From contig JAGWNO010000066.1 in the NCBI GenBank assembly GCA_028871235.1, forward strand, positions 1-10,638: a stretch of DNA of 10,638 nucleotides, given 5' to 3'. The position numbers and the translations under genes were made by a program. The notes beneath the pieces were generated by a model. The model ran no database searches, was not told the origin of the DNA, and saw only the letters and a program-made list of their open reading frames with translations. Source of the DNA: Gammaproteobacteria bacterium. GTDB taxonomy: Bacteria > Pseudomonadota > Gammaproteobacteria > Natronospirales > REEB76. This document shows positions 6,792-10,638 of the stretch, piece by piece; positions within the stretch are counted from its first letter, which is position 1, and the number at the start of each line of letters is the position of its first letter.

Positions 6792-7538
6792 ATGATGCGC
6801 ATGGGCAAATGGCAGTTCCGTCCGACGTTGTGGCCGACACTCGTGATGCTGCTGCTGCTGGCCGTGCTGGTGCGCCTCGGCGTCTGGCAATTGCAGCGTG
6901 CCGATTACAAGCGTGCGCTGATCGCACAGTACCAGCAGGCCGGCACGCTGCCGCCGGTGTCGCTCAACGACGCGGTGACTGCGGGAACGCTCAGGAGTCT
7001 GCCGCGCTATCGCCAGGTGCTGGCGCAGGGACATTACGACGGCACCCGTCAGGTGCTGCTGCCGGACATGGCGCGTGGTGACCAGGTGGGCTATGAAGTA
7101 CTTACGCCGTTGGTGCTGGAACCCCAGCAGCTGACCGTGCTGGTGGATCGCGGCTGGTTGGCGGCCGATCCGACGGCCAAACGGCTGCCGGATGTGCACG
7201 TGGGGGGAGGCGCGCGCCAGGTCCGCGGCGTGCTGGGGATACTGCCGGTGCCGGGCATTCGCCTGGGGACGGCCCCGGTACCGGCAGGCTGGCCCAAGGT
7301 CATGCTGTATCCGCGTTATCAGGACCTGGCACCGCTGTTCGGCGGGCGGCTGCTGCAGCCGGTGCTGCTGCTGGATGCGGATGGACCCAACGGCTTTGTA
7401 CGCGACTGGCGGCCGGACGTGGGGTTCCCGCCGGTGCGGCATCTGGCCTATGCGCTGCAGTGGTTCGCGCTGGCATTGGCGCTGGTGGTCATCTGGATCG
7501 TGGTGAACAGCAAACGGGTCAAACATAGTGAACATTGA
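6792..7538 (+). CDS. SURF1 family cytochrome oxidase assembly protein
   Basis: SURF1 (Shy1 in yeast) is an inner-membrane protein that helps insert heme a into subunit I. The 248-residue protein has the usual plan: an N-terminal helix at about 14-32 followed by LGVWQLQRADYK (29-40), a large periplasmic domain, and a C-terminal helix at about 222-239. Diagnostic segments are VLVDRGW (116-122), the DPNGF-like DGPNGF (197-202) and RHLAYALQWF (216-225), which leads into the last helix. ATGs at 6792, 6795 and 6801 are all in frame; none has a good ribosome-binding site, and I keep the first. It opens the second gene group (SURF1, SCO-like, ctaA, cyoE). Its promoter must lie within or across the DUF2909 gene, because only 40 bases separate them. 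Confidence 0.93.
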   Translation: MMRMGKWQFRPTLWPTLVMLLLLAVLVRLGVWQLQRADYKRALIAQYQQAGTLPPVSLNDAVTAGTLRSLPRYRQVLAQGHYDGTRQVLLPDMARGDQVGYEVLTPLVLEPQQLTVLVDRGWLAADPTAKRLPDVHVGGGARQVRGVLGILPVPGIRLGTAPVPAGWPKVMLYPRYQDLAPLFGGRLLQPVLLLDADGPNGFVRDWRPDVGFPPVRHLAYALQWFALALALVVIWIVVNSKRVKHSEH

Positions 7539-8154
7539 ACAAAATCTGGACACGGGTGCGCGCAAGCCGGGACGCTGGCTGCTGCCGGTGCTGCTGGCGA
7601 TATTCGTGGCGCCGTTGGTGGCGGCCTGGGTGCTGTACCTCAACATCGATCGCTGGCAGTTCGGCACCACCAACCATGGCGAGTTCATCAAGCCGGCGCG
7701 TCAGCTGACGATGGCGCCGCTGCCGCTGCCGCTCGCCGGCGGTACGCTATCGCCGGATTATTTCAAGGGGCGCTGGACGCTGGTGTATATGAGCGCGCCC
7801 TTCTGCAATGCGGATTGTCAGGAAGCACTCTACGTGACACGTCAGGTGCTTTACGCCATGGGGCAAAAGATCGGGGCGGTACAGCGCCTGTATCTGGTGA
7901 CCGGTACCCCCGGGGACCCGGTAAAACTGCTGCGTTTGCATCCGGATCTCACGGTCGCGGACATCGCCGTGCCGGGGGGCCAGATTTTCGGAGAACAGTT
8001 CAGCCGCGACGGCGGCGTAGCAGCGGAGGCCGGCAAGTTCATCTACCTGGTGGATCCACGCGGCTTCTATATCATGCGTTACCCCATCAACGGCAACCCG
8101 CGGGGCCTGCTCAAGGATCTGCAGCACCTGCTGGGTGAGGGCGGCGGAATATGA
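7528..8154 (+). CDS. SCO-like thioredoxin-fold membrane protein of the cox locus (PA0111-like)
   Basis: The 208-residue protein has one N-terminal membrane helix (about 17-38) and a periplasmic domain resembling a shortened SCO1/thioredoxin fold. The strand WTLVYMSAPFC leads to a CxxxC pair at Cys93 and Cys97, followed by a helix, the strand RLYLVT (120-125), and IYLVDPRGF (172-180) near the end. CxxxC is the copper/redox motif of SCO1. The histidine that SCO1 places shortly before the IYLVDP-like strand is absent (here EAGKF). The GTG start overlaps the SURF1 stop by 11 bases and the stop overlaps the ctaA start (ATGA), so it belongs to this operon. From memory it corresponds to the small unnamed protein between SURF1 and CtaA in Pseudomonas (PA0111). 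A role in CuA assembly or thiol chemistry is inference. Confidence 0.75.
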   Translation: MNIEQNLDTGARKPGRWLLPVLLAIFVAPLVAAWVLYLNIDRWQFGTTNHGEFIKPARQLTMAPLPLPLAGGTLSPDYFKGRWTLVYMSAPFCNADCQEALYVTRQVLYAMGQKIGAVQRLYLVTGTPGDPVKLLRLHPDLTVADIAVPGGQIFGEQFSRDGGVAAEAGKFIYLVDPRGFYIMRYPINGNPRGLLKDLQHLLGEGGGI

Positions 8155-9173
8155 GCATGGCACGCAGCGGATTTCTGCGCGTCACCATGCTCTGCGCGAT
8201 CCTCGCCTTCGGTGTGGTGGTGCTGGGCGCCTATGTGCGTCTGTCGGCCGCCGGGCTCGGCTGCCCCGACTGGCCGGGCTGCTACGGCCATGTGCTGGTG
8301 CCGGATACCACTCAGGCCATCGCCAATGCGGATGCCGGGTATGCGCAGCGCCCCGTGGAACCGGCACGCGCCTGGAAGGAGATGCTCCACCGCTACTTCG
8401 CCGGTACGCTGGCGGTGTTGATCCTGCTGCTGACGGTGATGGCCTGGCGGCGGCGGCATGAGCCGCGGCAGCCGCTGGTATTGCCGGCGTTGCTGCTGCT
8501 GATGGTTGTATTTCAGGCGTTGCTGGGTATGTGGACGGTGACCCTGCTGCTGTTCCCGCCGGTGGTCATGGCCCATCTGCTGGGTGGTTTCACCACCTTT
8601 GCCTTGCTGGTATTGCTGGTGCTGCAGAGCGGTGGCTATCTGCGTGCCGGCGAGAGCGCCACGGCGGCGCTGCGCTGGCTCGCGGCCGCGGCTTTGCTGG
8701 TACTCGTAGTCCAGATTGCGCTTGGCGGCTGGGTGAGCAGCAACTATGCCGCCATCGCCTGCCCGGATTTCCCCACCTGCCAGGGCCGCTGGTGGCCGCC
8801 CATGGATTTCGCCGGGGCCCTCTCTTGGCATGGCATCGGTCCGGATTACCAGGGCGGCATCCTCACCGGTCAGGCGCGCACCGCCATGCATGTGAGCCAC
8901 CGCATCGGTGCATTGGTGACGCTCATCACCTTGCTGACCACCAGCCTCGCGTGCCTGCTCAAGGGCCGCAAGCGCGTATTGAAGATTGTGGGTGGCCTGA
9001 TGGGCCTGTTAGTGGTCGCCCAGGTGCTGGTCGGTATCAGCATGGTGCATCTGGCCATGCCCCTGCCTCTGGCCGACCTTCACAATGCCGTGGCGGCGCT
9101 GCTGTTAGCGGCAACCGTGGCGCTCAATTGGGCGGTGTGGGCGCGGCTGCAGCCAGCGGGAATGCGGGGGTGA
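8151..9173 (+). CDS. ctaA: Heme A synthase (COX15/CtaA family)
   Basis: CtaA oxidises the C8 methyl of heme O to a formyl group, giving heme A for the oxidase. The 340-residue protein has about eight membrane helices in two similar halves. Family residues are Glu77 and His80 in KEMLHRYFAG, His142 in MAHLLGG, His247 and His250 in MHVSHRIG, and His311 in LADLHNAVA. Each half has a cysteine pair in an outer loop: Cys38/Cys44 (GLGCPDWPGC) and Cys204/Cys210 (CPDFPTC), as in the cysteine-containing class of CtaA such as the Bacillus enzyme, where a disulfide is formed. ATG 8151 overlaps the upstream stop as ATGA; ATG 8157 is an alternative. cyoE starts 2 bases after the stop. Confidence 0.96.
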   Translation: MSMARSGFLRVTMLCAILAFGVVVLGAYVRLSAAGLGCPDWPGCYGHVLVPDTTQAIANADAGYAQRPVEPARAWKEMLHRYFAGTLAVLILLLTVMAWRRRHEPRQPLVLPALLLLMVVFQALLGMWTVTLLLFPPVVMAHLLGGFTTFALLVLLVLQSGGYLRAGESATAALRWLAAAALLVLVVQIALGGWVSSNYAAIACPDFPTCQGRWWPPMDFAGALSWHGIGPDYQGGILTGQARTAMHVSHRIGALVTLITLLTTSLACLLKGRKRVLKIVGGLMGLLVVAQVLVGISMVHLAMPLPLADLHNAVAALLLAATVALNWAVWARLQPAGMRG

Positions 9174-9175
9174 GC

Positions 9176-10072
9176 ATGCAAGCCGTCCATGCCAGCTGGC
9201 GGGATTTCTACGAGCTCGGCAAACCGCGCATCGTGCTGCTTATCGTGTTCACCGCCATGGTCGGCATGTTTCTGGCGGTACCCGGCATGGTACCGCTTAA
9301 GCAATTCATTTTTGGCACCATCGGTATTGGTCTCGCAGCGTCCTGTGCTTCCGCCATCAACCAGCTGCTGGACCGGCGTGCGGATGCCGCCATGTTCCGC
9401 ACCCGCCATCGGCCGCTGCCCCAGGGGCATGTGACCGAGCGTCAGGTGATCGTGTATGCCGTGATCCTGTGCCTTTTATCCATGACCATCCTGGTGCTGC
9501 TGGTGAACGCGCTCACCGCGGTGTTGACCTTCGCCTCGCTCATCGGCTACGCCATCATCTACACCGGCTTCCTCAAGCGCGCTTCGCCGCAGAACATCGT
9601 CATCGGCGGCATCGCCGGGGCGGCACCGCCGATCCTCGGCTGGGCCGCGGTTACCGGGCGGGTGGATGCGGGGGCGCTGCTCCTGTGTCTCATCATCTTC
9701 GTGTGGACCCCGCCACACTTCTGGTCGCTGGCCATCCACCGGCGCGAGGATTACGCCAAGGCGGGCATCCCCATGCTGCCGGTGACCCACGGTGTGAAGT
9801 ACACCATCCTGCACATCATCCTCTACACCGTGCTGCTGGTGGTGGTCAGTGTGCTGCCCTGGCTCATCGGCATGAGCGGACTGCTGTATCTCGTGGGTGC
9901 ACTGATCCTTGGTGCGATCTTCCTGGGCTACGCGTTCGCGCTGCACTTCAGCCGCGACCAACGCCTGCCCATGAAAACCTTCCGCTTTTCCATCTTTTAC
10001 CTGACAGTGATCTTCATGCTGCTGCTGGTCGATCATTATGTACCCCATGTTCTTAGCTCTGTAAGCGTCTAG
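9176..10072 (+). CDS. cyoE: Heme O synthase (protoheme IX farnesyltransferase)
   Basis: CyoE/CtaB attaches a farnesyl group to heme b to form heme O, the substrate of CtaA. The 298-residue protein belongs to the UbiA prenyltransferase superfamily and is predicted to have about nine membrane helices. The Mg-diphosphate-binding motif is Asn62-Asp66-Asp70 (NQLLDRRAD), continuing to Met73, Arg75-Thr76 and Arg79-Pro80, the usual CyoE signature. YTGFLKR (129-135), WTPPHFWSLA (177-186) and the second conserved loop DYAKAGIPMLPVTHG (192-206) are all present. The start is ATG 9176, with GGGGGTGA ahead of it; an in-frame GTG at 9170 overlapping the ctaA stop is possible. The same frame stays open back to 8531 inside ctaA, but that part is a shadow. 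ctaB is a synonym. Confidence 0.97.
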   Translation: MQAVHASWRDFYELGKPRIVLLIVFTAMVGMFLAVPGMVPLKQFIFGTIGIGLAASCASAINQLLDRRADAAMFRTRHRPLPQGHVTERQVIVYAVILCLLSMTILVLLVNALTAVLTFASLIGYAIIYTGFLKRASPQNIVIGGIAGAAPPILGWAAVTGRVDAGALLLCLIIFVWTPPHFWSLAIHRREDYAKAGIPMLPVTHGVKYTILHIILYTVLLVVVSVLPWLIGMSGLLYLVGALILGAIFLGYAFALHFSRDQRLPMKTFRFSIFYLTVIFMLLLVDHYVPHVLSSVSV

Positions 10073-10085
10073 TGCGTCCATGGGC

Positions 10086-10091
10086 AAGGAG
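10086..10091 (+). promoter_or_regulatory. Strong ribosome-binding site for the gene at 10097
   Basis: AAGGAG lies 5 bases before the ATG at 10097. It is the best Shine-Dalgarno match in the window and supports the last frame as a true gene. Confidence 0.7.
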
Positions 10092-10096
10092 ACAAC

Positions 10097-10638
10097 ATGA
10101 AAAGTATAACGCGGCCGGCAATTTTGGCGGCCATGCTGCTCGGCGGACCTGTGCTGGCCGCGGACGAGCCGCCGCTTTCGCCGGCGCTGCAGAAACTGGA
10201 TGTCTCCGTCGGGCAATGGGTATTCCACGGCGAGACCCTGGATACGCCGTTTGGCAAGGCCGGGACATGGACCTGGACCGAGGCCTGCCAGTGGTCGGAG
10301 AACGGGGCTTTTCTGGTATGCAGCTTCACCAATGACTGGGCCGGAAAGCTCGTCAAATCGCTGGTGGTGGATACCTACAACGAGCAGGATAAGTCGTTCT
10401 GGCACTATGAAATGTTCACCGGCGGCGGGACAGGTGCGCGGCCCTTCATCTCGAGGATGACCATCGCGGGCCATACCCGCACTGAGTATGGTCAGGGCGT
10501 GGACCACGGCAAGAAAATCCTGGAAAGGATCACTTACGAGTTCGATTCCAGTACGCACGTGAAGGTGAAAATCGAGATTTCCCGGCACGCTGCCCAATGG
10601 GTGACGGTCGATACTGGCGAGGGTTTCAAAAAGCCGTG
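10097..10638 (+). CDS. Exported DUF1579-like protein, 3' end outside window
   Basis: An open frame of 180 codons runs off the end of the window. It starts with a clear signal peptide (MKSITR, hydrophobic stretch to about residue 20, cleavage after GGPVLA or VLAA), so the protein should be periplasmic or secreted. The mature part begins with LSPALQKLDVSVGQW (28-41) and continues with GTWTWTEAC and ENGAFLVCSF. Its family plan, a short helix, a VG.W motif and then a beta barrel-like run, resembles DUF1579-type proteins, whose function is unknown. Cys64 and Cys75 could form a disulfide. It starts 24 bases after the cyoE stop with no terminator between, so it may be in the same transcript. The family call is tentative; the gene itself is well supported. 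Confidence 0.7.
   Translation, partial: MKSITRPAILAAMLLGGPVLAADEPPLSPALQKLDVSVGQWVFHGETLDTPFGKAGTWTWTEACQWSENGAFLVCSFTNDWAGKLVKSLVVDTYNEQDKSFWHYEMFTGGGTGARPFISRMTIAGHTRTEYGQGVDHGKKILERITYEFDSSTHVKVKIEISRHAAQWVTVDTGEGFKKP

Noticed and set aside
5580..7691. 703-codon open frame on the - strand
   Set aside because: It runs antisense to coxC and SURF1, crosses the terminator hairpin and overlaps the DUF2909 gene in another frame. It has biased composition and no recognisable motif.
8531..9175. In-frame 215-codon extension of cyoE inside ctaA
   Set aside because: ctaA is conserved to its end in its own frame, and CyoE proteins start near MQAVHASWRDFYELGKP. The extension is arginine/glycine/alanine-rich and has no homologue that I recognise.
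9476..10597. 373-codon open frame on the - strand opposite cyoE and the last gene
   Set aside because: It spans two separate + strand genes and their gap. The + strand frame at 10097 has a strong ribosome-binding site and a signal peptide, which the antisense frame lacks.

Overview
The window is a high-GC proteobacterial chromosome segment. Gene content and order point to a gammaproteobacterium. From memory, the order coxB, coxA, ctaG, coxC, an antisense DUF2909 gene, SURF1, a SCO-like gene, ctaA, cyoE closely matches the aa3 oxidase locus of Pseudomonas and relatives. The bioC/bioD proteins also resemble the gammaproteobacterial type. I cannot name the genus. I saw no mobile element, tRNA, rRNA or CRISPR array.

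Layout: (1) 1-1033 holds the end of a biotin operon: the 3' part of bioC, overlapping bioD by one base. (2) 1034-1303 is a non-coding gap with several short inverted repeats. It probably carries the control region of the next operon. (3) 1304/1316-6452 on the + strand holds a DUF2244 membrane protein, coxB with a fused C-terminal cytochrome c, coxA, a 45-codon membrane ORF, ctaG (Cox11) and coxC. It ends at a strong bidirectional terminator at 6474-6506. (4) 6533-6751 on the - strand is a small DUF2909 twin-membrane-helix gene that converges on that terminator. (5) 6792-10072 on the + strand holds SURF1, a SCO-like thioredoxin-fold protein, ctaA (heme A synthase) and cyoE/ctaB (heme O synthase), tightly packed with overlapping or nearly touching ends. 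(6) 10097 to the window end is an incomplete gene for an exported DUF1579-like protein.

How it works together: CyoE farnesylates heme b to heme O and CtaA oxidises that to heme A. SURF1 helps place heme A in CoxA. CtaG delivers copper to the CuB site. The SCO-like protein may serve the CuA site of CoxB. CoxA, CoxB and CoxC form the aa3-type (caa3-like, because of the fused heme c) terminal oxidase that reduces oxygen and pumps protons. All catalytic and metal-binding residues I looked for in CoxA and CoxB are present, so the enzyme should be functional.

This is mostly a well-known system. The parts most worth a second look are the 45-codon ORF, the SCO-like protein that lacks the usual copper-binding histidine, the exported protein after cyoE where some relatives carry SCO1/senC, and the structured gap upstream of the cox genes.
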